From CAZOWW01 sp964583765 (GTDB lineage: Bacteria; Actinomycetota; Actinomycetes; Actinomycetales; Kineosporiaceae), in the NCBI GenBank assembly GCA_964583765.1, contig CAZOWW010000089.1, positions 1 through 24,901 of the forward strand: 24,901 nucleotides of DNA, written 5' to 3'. Position 1 is the stretch's first letter, and each line of letters opens with the position of its first letter. A model generated the notes under the pieces. The model saw only the letters and a list, made by a program, of their open reading frames with translations. It had not been told where the DNA came from and did no database searches. The position numbers were made by a program, and so were the translations under genes. Shown here in pieces: positions 7,690 through 15,512 of this stretch.

Positions 7690-7722
7690 CTTCACAAGAT
7701 CCTGGAGGTCGATCCTGTGAAG
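7690..7722. promoter_or_regulatory. 12-bp-arm inverted repeat, probable operator
   Basis: CTTCACAAGATC, a 9-bp spacer (ctggaggtc) and GATCCTGTGAAG match as inverted repeats at 11 of 12 positions. It is the strongest near-palindrome in the divergent gap between the reductase and helicase genes. The centre is near -68 relative to the predicted reductase start of transcription, a position suited to an activator. Transcribed as minus-strand RNA, the arms would pair completely with one G-U. The cognate regulator is not known. Confidence 0.45.
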
Positions 7723-7852
7723 ACGCTGGGACCACGCCGAGAGCGGGATACGGCAATCGCCGCGCGGGTCACCGGTCCCGGAGCGTGCGGACGACGACCG
7801 GTCCCGGCGCGGGTGGACCGGCCCGGGCCCGGCGCTGGACGGACCGGGACCC

Positions 7853-7881
7853 TTCCCCGGCCTGCCCGGCACGCCGGGGAA
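7853..7881. other. 9-bp GC-rich hairpin upstream of the helicase-associated gene
   Basis: TTCCCCGGC-N11-GCCGGGGAA lies in the 334-bp divergent gap 7594-7927. The gap also holds the reductase promoter and inverted repeat described separately, and two copies of ACCGGTCCCGG (about 7771 and 7797). The hairpin ends 34 bp before the predicted -10 of the downstream gene, so it could be an operator or a barrier to read-through. Confidence 0.35.
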
Positions 7882-7914
7882 CAGGACCGGGCGACGGCCA
7901 CCGCGCAGGCTGCG

Positions 7915-7920
7915 TACCGT
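7915..7920 (+). promoter_or_regulatory. -10 hexamer for a leaderless helicase-associated transcript
   Basis: TACCGT followed by 7 nt and the ATG at 7928 fits a leaderless actinobacterial promoter. The purine run GGGAGGG directly abuts the ATG, too close to act as a ribosome site. This favours the ATG at 7928 over the in-frame GTG at 7919, which overlaps the hexamer. Confidence 0.5.
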
Positions 7921-7927
7921 GGGAGGG

Positions 7928-10549
7928 ATGTCGACGGCGCCGCACACCTCACCCCGGTCCGCCGCGGCCCCCCGCAGCCTGGCCGAGGAGCTGCGCGGCC
8001 GCGCGGATGCCGAGCTGGCGCGATTGCTGCGCGAGCGCCCCGACCTCACCGTCCCGGTGCCTGCCGACCTGTCGGCCCTCGCGGCCCGCGCCGCCGGCCG
8101 GGTGAGCGTGCAACGGGTGGTGGACGGCCTGGACACCGCGAGCCTGCAGGTGCTCGAGGTGCTCGTGGTGCTGCCCGAGCCGACCACCGCCACCGCGGTG
8201 AGCCGCCGCTGGGGCGCCGATGCGGACCCGGTGCTGGCGCGGCTGCGCCGGCTGGGTCTGCTCTGGGGTTCCGAACGCCGCCTGTACCTCGTCCGCGCAG
8301 CCCGGGACCTGTTCGAACCCCATCCCGCCGGGCTCGGTCCGCCGCTCGCCGAGGCCCTCGGGCGCCGGTCCCCGAGCCGGCTCACGGAACTGCTCGAGGA
8401 CCTCGGCCGGCCACCGACCGCCGACCCAGACACCGCCCTGGTCCGGCTCGCGGAGCATCTGGGGGACGAGCAGGTCCTGCAGGAGTTGCTCGGCCACGCC
8501 CCCGAGGGCGCCCGGCAGGTTCTCGATCACCTCACCTGGGGTCCGCCGTCCGGCCGTCTTCCCGACGCCGACCGCCCGGTGCGCTCGGCCACCGCCTCCG
8601 GTCCCGTGGAGTGGCTCCTCGCCCGCGGACTGCTCGCGGTCGCCGATCCCGGCCACGTGGTGCTGCCGCGCGAGATCGGGTTGGCGTTGCGCGGCGGCCG
8701 GGTGCACCACGCCCAGGCACCGTCCCCGGAACCGCTCGCCGGCACCGTCTGCCCCGCCGCCAGGGCGGACACCGCGGCCCTGGCCGCGATCGCGGAGATC
8801 GTCCAGCACGTCGCGGGGCTCGGCGAGGCCTGGGGATGGACGCCACCCGCGGTCCTGCGCTCGGGGGGCCTCGGGGTGCGGGACCTGCGGCGCACCGCGA
8901 CCCTGCTCGGCGTCGACGAGGAGACGGCGGCCTTCGTGGTCGAGCTCGCCTGGCTGAGCGGGCTGATCGCCGACGACGGCGAGGCCGATCCCCGATGGGC
9001 ACCCACGCCGGCGTTCGACGACTGGCGCGAACGGTCCACCGCCGAGCGCTGGCTGCTGCTGGCCGTCCGCTGGCTGACCACCACCCGGGTGCCCGGACTC
9101 GCCGGCATCCGCGAGGAGGGGGTCCCCGCACGCACGGTGCTCGGCCCGGACCTCGACCGCACGGACGCGGCGGCGGTGCGGGGGTGGGCGCTGCGCCGGC
9201 TGGCCGAGGCGGCCGAGGGTGCTCGTGCCGTCCCCTGCTCGGTGCCGGCCGCCGGTACCCGGAAGGCCGGTCGCGCGGGACGTGCCCGTTCGGCGGACGG
9301 TGCGGGACGGTTCGCCGTCGACGCGGAGTCACTGCGCCGGCGCCTCGACTGGGACGGCCCTCGCCGGGCGGGCACCATGCGACACCGCCTGCTCACCTGG
9401 GTCCTGCGGGAGGCCGCCTGGCTCGGGATCACGGGAGCGGGGGCCCTGTCCCGCTACGGGCGGGCGCTGCTGGAGTCGATCGAGCCGGTCCTCGACCGGA
9501 CCGGCGACCCCGACGACCCCGACGAGGAGCTCTGGCCGCCGGTGCGCGAGCTGCCGTCGCCCGTCGGGACGGACGGCGCGGCCGGGGTCGTCCGGATCCT
9601 GGACGGCGACCTGCCCTCCCCGATCGACCACGTGCTGCTCCAGGCGGACCTGACCGCGGTGGCCCCCGGACCGCTGCAGCAGTGGCTCGCCCGGCAGTTG
9701 GCCCTGGTCGCGGACGTGGACAGCCGTGGCGGTGCGACCGTGTACCGATTCACCCCGGAATCGGTACGGCGGGCCCTGGACCACGGGGCGAACGCCGACG
9801 ACCTGCTCCGGCTGCTCGCGGGCCACTCGCCGACCCCGGTGCCGCAGCCGCTGGAGTACCTGATCCGCGACGTCGCCCGGCGGCACGGCAAGATCCGCGT
9901 GTCCCCGGTGACCACCGTCCTGCGTGCCGACGACGAGGCGGCCCTGAGCGAGCTCCTCGCGGATCGTCGGGCCGCCGGGCTGGGCCTGCGGCGGCTGGCG
10001 CCCACGGTGCTCGCGGCGAGCGTCCCGCCCGAGAGCGTGCTGGCCACCCTGCGTTCGATGGGGCTGGCTCCCGCGGCCGAGACCGCGGACGGCGACCTGT
10101 TCGTGCGGCACGACGCGGTGCGCCGGACCCCGCCGCGGGCGGCCCCCGCCCCCGTGCGGGCGCTGCCCGCGGGACCCACGGGCCCGGTGCTCACCGCCTT
10201 GGTGGGCGCGTTGCGAGCGGTCGACCGGGCCGAGGGCGGGACCGGCGGCGAGGACGGGACGGCACCACGCGACGCCGCGACCGCCCCCGGCTCCCTGGTG
10301 CCGATGGACCCCGTCCGGGTACTCGACGCCGTGCGGGAGGCGGTGCGTACCCGGACCACCGTGTGGCTGGGCTACGTCGAGCCCAGGGGCCAGATCCGCC
10401 AGGTGCTGGTCTCCCCGGTCCGGGTGCAGGACGGCCGGATCACCGCGGTGGACCGCGGCGACGACACCCTGCAGACCTATTCCGTGCACCGGGTCACCGC
10501 GGTCGCACCCGTCGCACCGGTCGCCCCCGTCGAAGACACCGCCCGCTGA
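7928..10549 (+). CDS. helicase-associated (Helicase_C_3) protein with C-terminal WYL-like domain
   Basis: An 873-residue protein of a family usually annotated 'helicase-associated domain-containing protein' in actinobacteria. The N-terminal 200 residues are Leu/Ala/Arg-rich helices with a winged-helix feel (SLQVLEVLVVLPEPTTATAVSRRWG near 70-95). The Helicase_C_3 (XPB/Ssl2-like) segment is centred on LLQADLTAVAPGPLQQWLAR near 570-590 and the following TVYRFTPESVRRALDHGA. No Walker A or DEAD box is present, so it is not itself an ATPase. Residues about 795-864 (VREAVRTRTTVWLGYVEPRG to YSVHRVTAV) resemble a WYL domain, a ligand- or nucleic-acid-sensing fold found in DNA-damage and phage-response regulators. 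The XPB helicase gene follows at once on the same strand, so a shared DNA-repair or transcription-coupled role is likely but unproven. Confidence 0.86.
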   Translation: MSTAPHTSPRSAAAPRSLAEELRGRADAELARLLRERPDLTVPVPADLSALAARAAGRVSVQRVVDGLDTASLQVLEVLVVLPEPTTATAVSRRWGADADPVLARLRRLGLLWGSERRLYLVRAARDLFEPHPAGLGPPLAEALGRRSPSRLTELLEDLGRPPTADPDTALVRLAEHLGDEQVLQELLGHAPEGARQVLDHLTWGPPSGRLPDADRPVRSATASGPVEWLLARGLLAVADPGHVVLPREIGLALRGGRVHHAQAPSPEPLAGTVCPAARADTAALAAIAEIVQHVAGLGEAWGWTPPAVLRSGGLGVRDLRRTATLLGVDEETAAFVVELAWLSGLIADDGEADPRWAPTPAFDDWRERSTAERWLLLAVRWLTTTRVPGLAGIREEGVPARTVLGPDLDRTDAAAVRGWALRRLAEAAEGARAVPCSVPAAGTRKAGRAGRARSADGAGRFAVDAESLRRRLDWDGPRRAGTMRHRLLTWVLREAAWLGITGAGALSRYGRALLESIEPVLDRTGDPDDPDEELWPPVRELPSPVGTDGAAGVVRILDGDLPSPIDHVLLQADLTAVAPGPLQQWLARQLALVADVDSRGGATVYRFTPESVRRALDHGANADDLLRLLAGHSPTPVPQPLEYLIRDVARRHGKIRVSPVTTVLRADDEAALSELLADRRAAGLGLRRLAPTVLAASVPPESVLATLRSMGLAPAAETADGDLFVRHDAVRRTPPRAAPAPVRALPAGPTGPVLTALVGALRAVDRAEGGTGGEDGTAPRDAATAPGSLVPMDPVRVLDAVREAVRTRTTVWLGYVEPRGQIRQVLVSPVRVQDGRITAVDRGDDTLQTYSVHRVTAVAPVAPVAPVEDTAR

Positions 10550-10575
10550 GCGTGCGTGCACCGGGTCACCGCGCA

Positions 10576-10632
10576 GGCAGTTCCCGCGCACGTTCCCGCC
10601 GGAACTGCCCCCGTGCCGGTGGCTCCCGGCAC
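10576..10632 (+). terminator. tandem hairpins after the helicase-associated gene
   Basis: Two stems stand in a row in the 229-bp gap before the XPB gene: GGCAGTTCC-N16-GGAACTGCC (10576-10609, 9 bp) and GTGCCGG-N6-CCGGCAC (10613-10632, 7 bp). No T-run follows. Further on, a TACGCT (10666-10671) could be a -10 for the XPB gene with an untranslated leader of about 105 nt, so XPB probably has its own promoter. Confidence 0.5.
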
Positions 10633-10778
10633 GATCGTCGAGACTCGCGGTCGCCCGACCCCGGGTACGCTGCCGGAAGGCGTGGCCGCGCCTCGACACC
10701 GAGCCACCCCCTGGGACGGGACCGGAAGGCCGGAACGTGGCTGGGGTCCCCAAGCCGGTACATGCGGGAGGCAGAACG

Positions 10779-12437
10779 GTGACCGACGGTCCGTTGATCG
10801 TGCAGAGCGACAAGACCCTGCTCCTGGAAGTCGACCATCCGGGGGCGCCCGCCTGCCGCACCGCGATCGCACCGTTCGCCGAACTGGAGCGGGCGCCCGA
10901 GCACGTGCACTCCTACCGGCTCACCCCCCTGGGGTTGTGGAACGCTCGGGCCGCCGGCCATGACGCCGAGCAGGTGATCGACGTCCTGCTGGAGTACTCG
11001 CGGTACCCCGTGCCGCATGCGCTGCTGGTCGACATCGCCGAGACGATGGCGCGGTACGGGCGGCTGCAGCTGTTCAAGCACCCGACGCACGGACTGGTCC
11101 TGCAGGCCCTGGACATCCCGGTGCTGGAGGAGGTCCTGCGCAGCCCCAAGGTCATCCCGCTCGTGGGCGCGCGGCTCGAGCGCGACTGCGTCGTGGTGCA
11201 CCCGAGCAGCCGCGGCACCCTCAAGCAGGTGTTGCTCAAGCTGGGCTGGCCGGCGGAGGACCTCGCCGGTTACGTGAACGGCGAGTCGCACCCGATCGCC
11301 CTGCGCGAGGAGGGCTGGGCGCTGCGGGGGTACCAGCGGGACGCCGTCGCCGGCTTCTGGCACGGGGGTTCGGGGATCGTGGTGCTCCCCTGTGGCGCCG
11401 GGAAGACGATCGTGGGCGCCGCGGCGATGGCCACCGCGCAGGCGACGACGCTGGTGCTGGTCACGAACACCGTCTCAGCCCGTCAGTGGCGCGAGGAGCT
11501 CCTGCGACGGACCACCCTCACCGATGCGGAGATCGGCGAGTACTCCGGGTCCCGCAAGGAGGTCCGCCCGGTGACCATCGCCACGTACCAGGTGATGACC
11601 ACCCGCCGCAAGGGCGTCTACGCCCACCTGGAGCTGCTCGACGCCCGCGACTGGGGCCTGATCGTCTACGACGAGGTGCACCTGCTGCCGGCGCCGATCT
11701 TCCGGATGACCGCGGACCTGCAGGCCCGGCGCCGGCTGGGGCTGACCGCGACCCTGATCCGGGAGGACGGCCGGGAGGGCGACGTCTTCTCGCTGATCGG
11801 GCCCAAGCGTTACGACGTGCCCTGGAAGGACATCGAGGCTCAGGGGTACATCGCGCCGGCGGACTGCGTCGAGGTGCGGGTGACCCTGCCGGAGCAGGAC
11901 CGGATCATCTACGCGACCGCGGAGCCGGACGAGCGCTACCGACTCTGCGCGACCGCGGCGGACAAGTCGCGGGTGGTCGAGGCGCTGACCCGGCAGCACG
12001 CGGGCGAACCGACCCTGGTGATCGGCCAGTACCTGGACCAGCTCGACGACCTGGGACGGCGCCTGGACGCCCCGGTGATCAAGGGGGAGACCTCGGTCGC
12101 CATGCGGCAGAAGCTGTTCGAGGAATTCCGCCGCGGGGAACGCACGACGCTCGTGGTCAGCAAGGTCGCCAACTTCTCCGTGGACCTGCCCGAGGCGAGC
12201 GTGGCGATCCAGGTCTCGGGAGCGTTCGGCTCCCGCCAGGAGGAGGCGCAGCGGCTCGGTCGACTGCTGCGGCCCAAGGCGGACGGCCGGGCGGCCCGCT
12301 TCTACGCGATCGTCGCGCGGGACACCGACGACCAGGCCTTCGCCGCGAAACGGCAACGGTTCCTCGCCGAGCAGGGCTACGCCTACCGCATCATCGACGC
12401 CGACGACGTTCTGGCCGCCGACCCCGGACCCGCCTGA
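10779..12437 (+). CDS. XPB-type superfamily 2 DNA helicase
   Basis: A 552-residue SF2 helicase of the bacterial XPB group, a 3'-to-5' DNA-unwinding ATPase. GTG at 10779 is chosen because GGGAGG lies 7 nt upstream. Residues 1-170 form the N-terminal damage-recognition-like region. Motifs in order: Q-like RGYQRDAV near 183-190, Walker A GAGKT at 206-210, DEVH box at 298-301, motif III region LTATLIRED at 322-330 including the RED triad characteristic of XPB, and motif VI QRLGRLLRPK near 490-500. Length and motifs match mycobacterial XPB, and no key residue is missing. The roles suggested for this family are DNA repair and strand separation; whether it acts in bacterial nucleotide excision repair is unsettled. 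It pairs with the helicase-associated protein upstream. Confidence 0.94.
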   Translation: MTDGPLIVQSDKTLLLEVDHPGAPACRTAIAPFAELERAPEHVHSYRLTPLGLWNARAAGHDAEQVIDVLLEYSRYPVPHALLVDIAETMARYGRLQLFKHPTHGLVLQALDIPVLEEVLRSPKVIPLVGARLERDCVVVHPSSRGTLKQVLLKLGWPAEDLAGYVNGESHPIALREEGWALRGYQRDAVAGFWHGGSGIVVLPCGAGKTIVGAAAMATAQATTLVLVTNTVSARQWREELLRRTTLTDAEIGEYSGSRKEVRPVTIATYQVMTTRRKGVYAHLELLDARDWGLIVYDEVHLLPAPIFRMTADLQARRRLGLTATLIREDGREGDVFSLIGPKRYDVPWKDIEAQGYIAPADCVEVRVTLPEQDRIIYATAEPDERYRLCATAADKSRVVEALTRQHAGEPTLVIGQYLDQLDDLGRRLDAPVIKGETSVAMRQKLFEEFRRGERTTLVVSKVANFSVDLPEASVAIQVSGAFGSRQEEAQRLGRLLRPKADGRAARFYAIVARDTDDQAFAAKRQRFLAEQGYAYRIIDADDVLAADPGPA

Positions 12438-12500
12438 GTATCCAGCTTCTTCCCAGGCAGCGGGCAGAGCCACTCCAGCACGACCGGGTTACCTCGAGTC

Positions 12501-12860
12501 ATGAGCCGACTCGCACTTCACGTCACCCGCGCCTTCTCGGCTCAGCCGACCCTGGGCGCACAGCTCGGACCCGACACCGGCGTGATCGAACTACCGCTGC
12601 CGGAGGCCCTGGCCACGGAATCCGAACCGGACCTCGTCTGGGCCAGCAATGCCGCACCGAGTACGGTCGCGGCCCTGCGCGCACGCTTCCCGGCGGCGGG
12701 CCTGCTGGTCACGGTGCCCTCCTCGGCCGGCGCGCAGCAGATCGTGGAGCTGATCGGTCAGGGGGCCGACCTCGTGCTGCGCGACGAGGGCGTACTCCTC
12801 GTCGCGGCGGCGCTGACCTCGCTGAACCGCCGGGCCTCGGCCCCGAGGCGGACCGCGTGA
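12501..12860 (+). CDS. small protein resembling a degenerate receiver domain
   Basis: A 119-residue protein that I cannot assign firmly. The pattern DLVWASNAAPSTVAALRARFPAAGLLVTVPSS, then QQIVELIGQGADLVLRDEGVLLVAAALTSLNRR, resembles the second half of a response-regulator receiver, where the usual text is P(V/I)LFLTA, GADDYLTKPF and ELLARIRALLRR. The equivalent of the conserved lysine is missing and no clear phospho-acceptor Asp is seen. It may be a pseudo-receiver or an unrelated Rossmann-like fold. There is no signal or membrane segment. It starts 63 bp after the XPB stop. No Shine-Dalgarno is seen at the ATG; TTACCT lies 6 nt upstream, a poor match to the leaderless hexamer pattern. It is probably transcribed with, or just after, the XPB gene. 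Confidence 0.72.
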   Translation: MSRLALHVTRAFSAQPTLGAQLGPDTGVIELPLPEALATESEPDLVWASNAAPSTVAALRARFPAAGLLVTVPSSAGAQQIVELIGQGADLVLRDEGVLLVAAALTSLNRRASAPRRTA

Positions 12861-13007
12861 GCCCGGCCTGCGCCCAGGGCCCCCTGCTCAGCCGGCCGGA
12901 GCCCGCGACCGGACGGGTCTGGGCCGCGGGGGTGCGGCCGTGGTCCCGGGGGGACGGCCCGTCGAGGCCGGGGACGGTGCTCGCTCGGACCCCTCCCGGG
13001 CCCCGTC

Positions 13008-13028
13008 GATCCGGGCGGCGCCCGGATC
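13008..13028. terminator. strong hairpin between convergent genes
   Basis: GATCCGGGC-GGC-GCCCGGATC is a perfect 9-bp stem with a 3-nt loop. Its right arm overlaps the stop codon of the minus-strand exported protein gene (13027-13029). It stands at the end of the 166-bp convergent gap from 12861, in which nothing else was recognised. Confidence 0.6.
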
Positions 13029-15261
13029 AGGGCAGCGGCACGGTGATCCCGATCGCGTCGACCCCGACCACGGGCCTGCCCTGGCTGGGGTGAGCCACGA
13101 GGCGCAGGCGGTGGTATCCCCAGGACACGGCGATCGTGGCGAGCACGGAGCGGTCCGCGGTGGCGGCGGCATGCGTGTCGAGGGTTGCCACCCTCGCGCC
13201 GTCCACGTCCACCTCGAGCGCCCCGCAGGTGGCGCAGCGTCGACCGAGCACGCTCACCCGACCGGTCCACAGGGCAGACAGGCTCAGGGCGGCACCGTCC
13301 TGACGAGTCAGGGACACGGTGCCCCGATAGGCGTGGGGGACGGTCGCCCCCGTCCACGAGCCGGAGCGCACCACGCGCGGTGACCGGTCGTCGATGGAGA
13401 TCGTCGACGCCGCCCAGGACGACCAGCCGGACACGTGGCCCACGGAATCCGCGGCCCGGGCCCGGAACAGCCAGGTGCTGCCCTCCGGCAGCGCGGAGCC
13501 GTACCAGGGCGACGTGCTGGACGTCCCCGCCATCCACCCCAGGTCGAGGACCGGACGCCGGGGCGTGCGGATCCCGCGAGGACTGACGAGGAGGCGGGAG
13601 ACGCGCACGTCGCTGGTCATCGTGACGCCCGGAGGCACCGGGTCGGTGGACAGGGCGACCGGGACGTCGTGCCCGGTGGTGCGACTCGCGGTGGCCGCGG
13701 GCGGCCCGGCGACGGCGGCGCCGCCCCACCGCAACACGCTGACCTGTCCCGAGTAGGTGCCCGAACCGTCCATGGTGAGCAGGCCGCTCGTGCTGTCCGT
13801 GGCCGCGGCGAACAGGGTCCAGGTGTAGACACCGTCCGGAACCGCGTGCCCCTGGGTGTCGAGCCCGTCCCAGGTGGTGCCCCGCACCCCGGCGGTACCG
13901 GGTTCGGCCACGCCGCTGTCCACGAGGGTGCGCACGACCGAAGCGTCGCTGTTGGCGATGACCACGTCGAGTTCCTCGATCGCCTTGGTCGCGTCGACGT
14001 CCAGGGCCCAGCTGTCGTCCACCCCGTCGCCGTCCGGGCTGAAGGCCCCGGACGCACTCGTGCCGATCACGCGGGGCACCCCCGCATCGACGAAGGACAG
14101 CGGGGCCACGCGCACGTCACCGTCGGTCCCGAGCCACGCGATCACCCCGTCGTCCACGGCGGCGGCCCCGGCCGCCCGGGACATGGGCCCGAGGTCCACC
14201 GGGCTGGAGCCGCCCGAGGACAGGTCCAGCGCCCACAGCTCCCCGTCCGCGGCGGCGGCATCCCCCTGCCACCAGGCCAGCACACCGTCCCCGAGGACCG
14301 GATCGGCGAAGTCGGCACCGACGTCCACCACGCGCTGATCGCCGCTGAGCACGTCCACGACGGTCAGGTCCCGCTGGGTGGAACGCCCCGCGACCACCCG
14401 GGACCCCCACGAGGCGAGGGTGGTCGTGCAGGTGTCGGTACAGCCGGTGGAGAGCAGGTCCCGCGGGTTCTTGGCCGAGCTCGGCAGGGCCAGGGACCGG
14501 GCGTGCACCACGCCGTCACTGCTCGCCCAGCTGAACCAGGAACCGGAGAGGGTCGAGGGCAGGGACGCCGCCTGCTGGACGAGAACGGTTCCGGCGGGAT
14601 CCGTGACCGTGCCCTGCACCCGGAGGTACGAGCCCTGCAGCTGCAGGTCCGGGGCATCGGCCTGCAGTGTCCGACCGCCGGCACTGCCGTCCGCCGCACC
14701 TCCGTCCAGCAGCGTGACGCCGCTCGCCGCCGCGGCCGAGTCACCCGCTCCCGGTGGCGTGCCCACGGCGCCACGCCCTCCGGCGAAGGAAATGGAGAAG
14801 TGCGGGGCCACCGGGACGGCAAGGGTCGTCGCGGACGAGATGGTCAGCGTGGCGGGACTGGTGCCGCGGTCGATCCCGACCGTGCGCCAGGACACCGCGT
14901 CGGTCGACGCGCTGAGGCTCGTCGGTGCGGCCGTGTAGAGCACCCCACCGGACAGGTCGAGATGGTGGAACGCGCCGGTACTCCCCTGCGCCACGACCAC
15001 CATGCCCCCGGGGTCCGCCACGGCCGGGGCTGCCGCGACCAGGGGCACCGCACCGAGGACGGCGCCGGCCACGAGCAGCCCGGGGACCGTCCGCGCACCC
15101 CGCCTGCGGCTGAGGGGGCGGGATCGCCCGACGGTCCACGACACCGGGAGCAGACGGGACACCGGGAGCAGACGGGACACCAGGAACAGGCAGGGAGCCG
15201 GGGACGGACGTGACGCCGGAGGCAGAACGGACCCGGCCGGGTCGGGCGTGCGGGCGGTCAT
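13027..15261 (-). CDS. large exported protein with FlgD-type Ig-like region
   Basis: A 744-residue protein. ATG at 15261 has GGGAG 4-5 nt upstream. A long N-terminal region of about 55 residues, including a SRLLPV repeat, precedes RRRGARTVPGLLVAGAVLGAVPLVAAAPAVA, which reads as a signal peptide cleaved after AVA near residue 81. The middle part (100-400) is rich in beta-type Gly/Asp/Ser sequence and is not assigned. Residues about 403-477 (FSPDGDGVDDSW to PDGVYTW) match the FlgD Ig-like pattern found in many secreted actinobacterial proteins. Near 675 a CATC pair may form a disulphide. No catalytic motif, LPXTG or C-terminal anchor is seen. The role could be surface or extracellular binding. 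It diverges from the two-component cluster. Confidence 0.82.
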   Translation of the reverse strand: MTARTPDPAGSVLPPASRPSPAPCLFLVSRLLPVSRLLPVSWTVGRSRPLSRRRGARTVPGLLVAGAVLGAVPLVAAAPAVADPGGMVVVAQGSTGAFHHLDLSGGVLYTAAPTSLSASTDAVSWRTVGIDRGTSPATLTISSATTLAVPVAPHFSISFAGGRGAVGTPPGAGDSAAAASGVTLLDGGAADGSAGGRTLQADAPDLQLQGSYLRVQGTVTDPAGTVLVQQAASLPSTLSGSWFSWASSDGVVHARSLALPSSAKNPRDLLSTGCTDTCTTTLASWGSRVVAGRSTQRDLTVVDVLSGDQRVVDVGADFADPVLGDGVLAWWQGDAAAADGELWALDLSSGGSSPVDLGPMSRAAGAAAVDDGVIAWLGTDGDVRVAPLSFVDAGVPRVIGTSASGAFSPDGDGVDDSWALDVDATKAIEELDVVIANSDASVVRTLVDSGVAEPGTAGVRGTTWDGLDTQGHAVPDGVYTWTLFAAATDSTSGLLTMDGSGTYSGQVSVLRWGGAAVAGPPAATASRTTGHDVPVALSTDPVPPGVTMTSDVRVSRLLVSPRGIRTPRRPVLDLGWMAGTSSTSPWYGSALPEGSTWLFRARAADSVGHVSGWSSWAASTISIDDRSPRVVRSGSWTGATVPHAYRGTVSLTRQDGAALSLSALWTGRVSVLGRRCATCGALEVDVDGARVATLDTHAAATADRSVLATIAVSWGYHRLRLVAHPSQGRPVVGVDAIGITVPLP
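15140..15193. repeat. 18-bp tandem repeat in the exported-protein leader
   Basis: About three copies of an 18-bp unit starting GACACCGGGAGCAGACGG. The first two (15140-15157 and 15158-15175) are identical and the third (15176-15193) is diverged. On the coding minus strand they give the SRLLPV hexapeptide repeat before the signal peptide. The unit is a multiple of three, so copy-number change would lengthen or shorten the leader without a frameshift. Confidence 0.8.
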
Positions 15262-15344
15262 CGTTCTCCCTCGGTGGTCGGAGCAGCCCCACGGTGGCGG
15301 GCGGCGGCTCTCGGCACCTCCACGCGAACCCGAACTGACTCCCC

Positions 15345-15373
15345 AAAGTAATCAGACACATACTATGTGTCAC
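15345..15373 (-). promoter_or_regulatory. promoter of the exported-protein gene
   Basis: On the minus strand, -35 GTGACA (15368-15373, five of six consensus bases) and -10 TACTTT (15345-15350) are separated by exactly 17 bp. The transcript would start near 15338 and have a leader of about 77 nt before the ATG at 15261. It is the best housekeeping-type promoter in the window. Confidence 0.6.
15355..15371. promoter_or_regulatory. 17-bp palindromic operator within that promoter
   Basis: GACACATACTATGTGTC is a perfect palindrome with 8-bp arms and one central base. It overlaps the -35 and most of the spacer of the minus-strand promoter, the classic place for a repressor. It also holds a TACTAT that could serve as a plus-strand -10. 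No regulator gene next to it is known to bind this sequence. Confidence 0.6.
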
Positions 15374-15471
15374 GGACCAGAGGGGGGCAGGGTGCCGGTA
15401 ACGCCTCCCCACACCCCGTTCCCCCCGGCGATCGGACACACCTCGGGGGGCAGTCAGGCTGACAGCAGTAA

Positions 15472-15512
15472 CCTCCCAGGAATCTCCCAGAGAACGAGGG
15501 CAGACTTCCATC
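15472..15512 (+). promoter_or_regulatory. regulator-binding direct repeats and leaderless promoter of the response regulator gene
   Basis: CTCCCAG occurs at 15473-15479 and 15484-15490, an exact 11-bp period typical of OmpR/PhoB-family binding sites. Ten bases on is CAGACT (15501-15506), then 6 nt and the GTG start at 15513. The site takes the place of a -35, as expected for an activated promoter. Probable autoregulation. Confidence 0.55.

Noticed and set aside
7642..10782. A 1046-codon open frame on the plus strand overlapping the helicase-associated gene
   Set aside because: It is in another frame of a clearly recognisable protein, its product is only Arg/Gly/Pro/Ala with no family pattern, and it is a product of GC-rich codon bias.
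13435..15213. A 592-codon plus-strand frame opposite the exported protein
   Set aside because: The minus-strand frame has a ribosome site, signal peptide and FlgD-type region; the plus frame has none of these.
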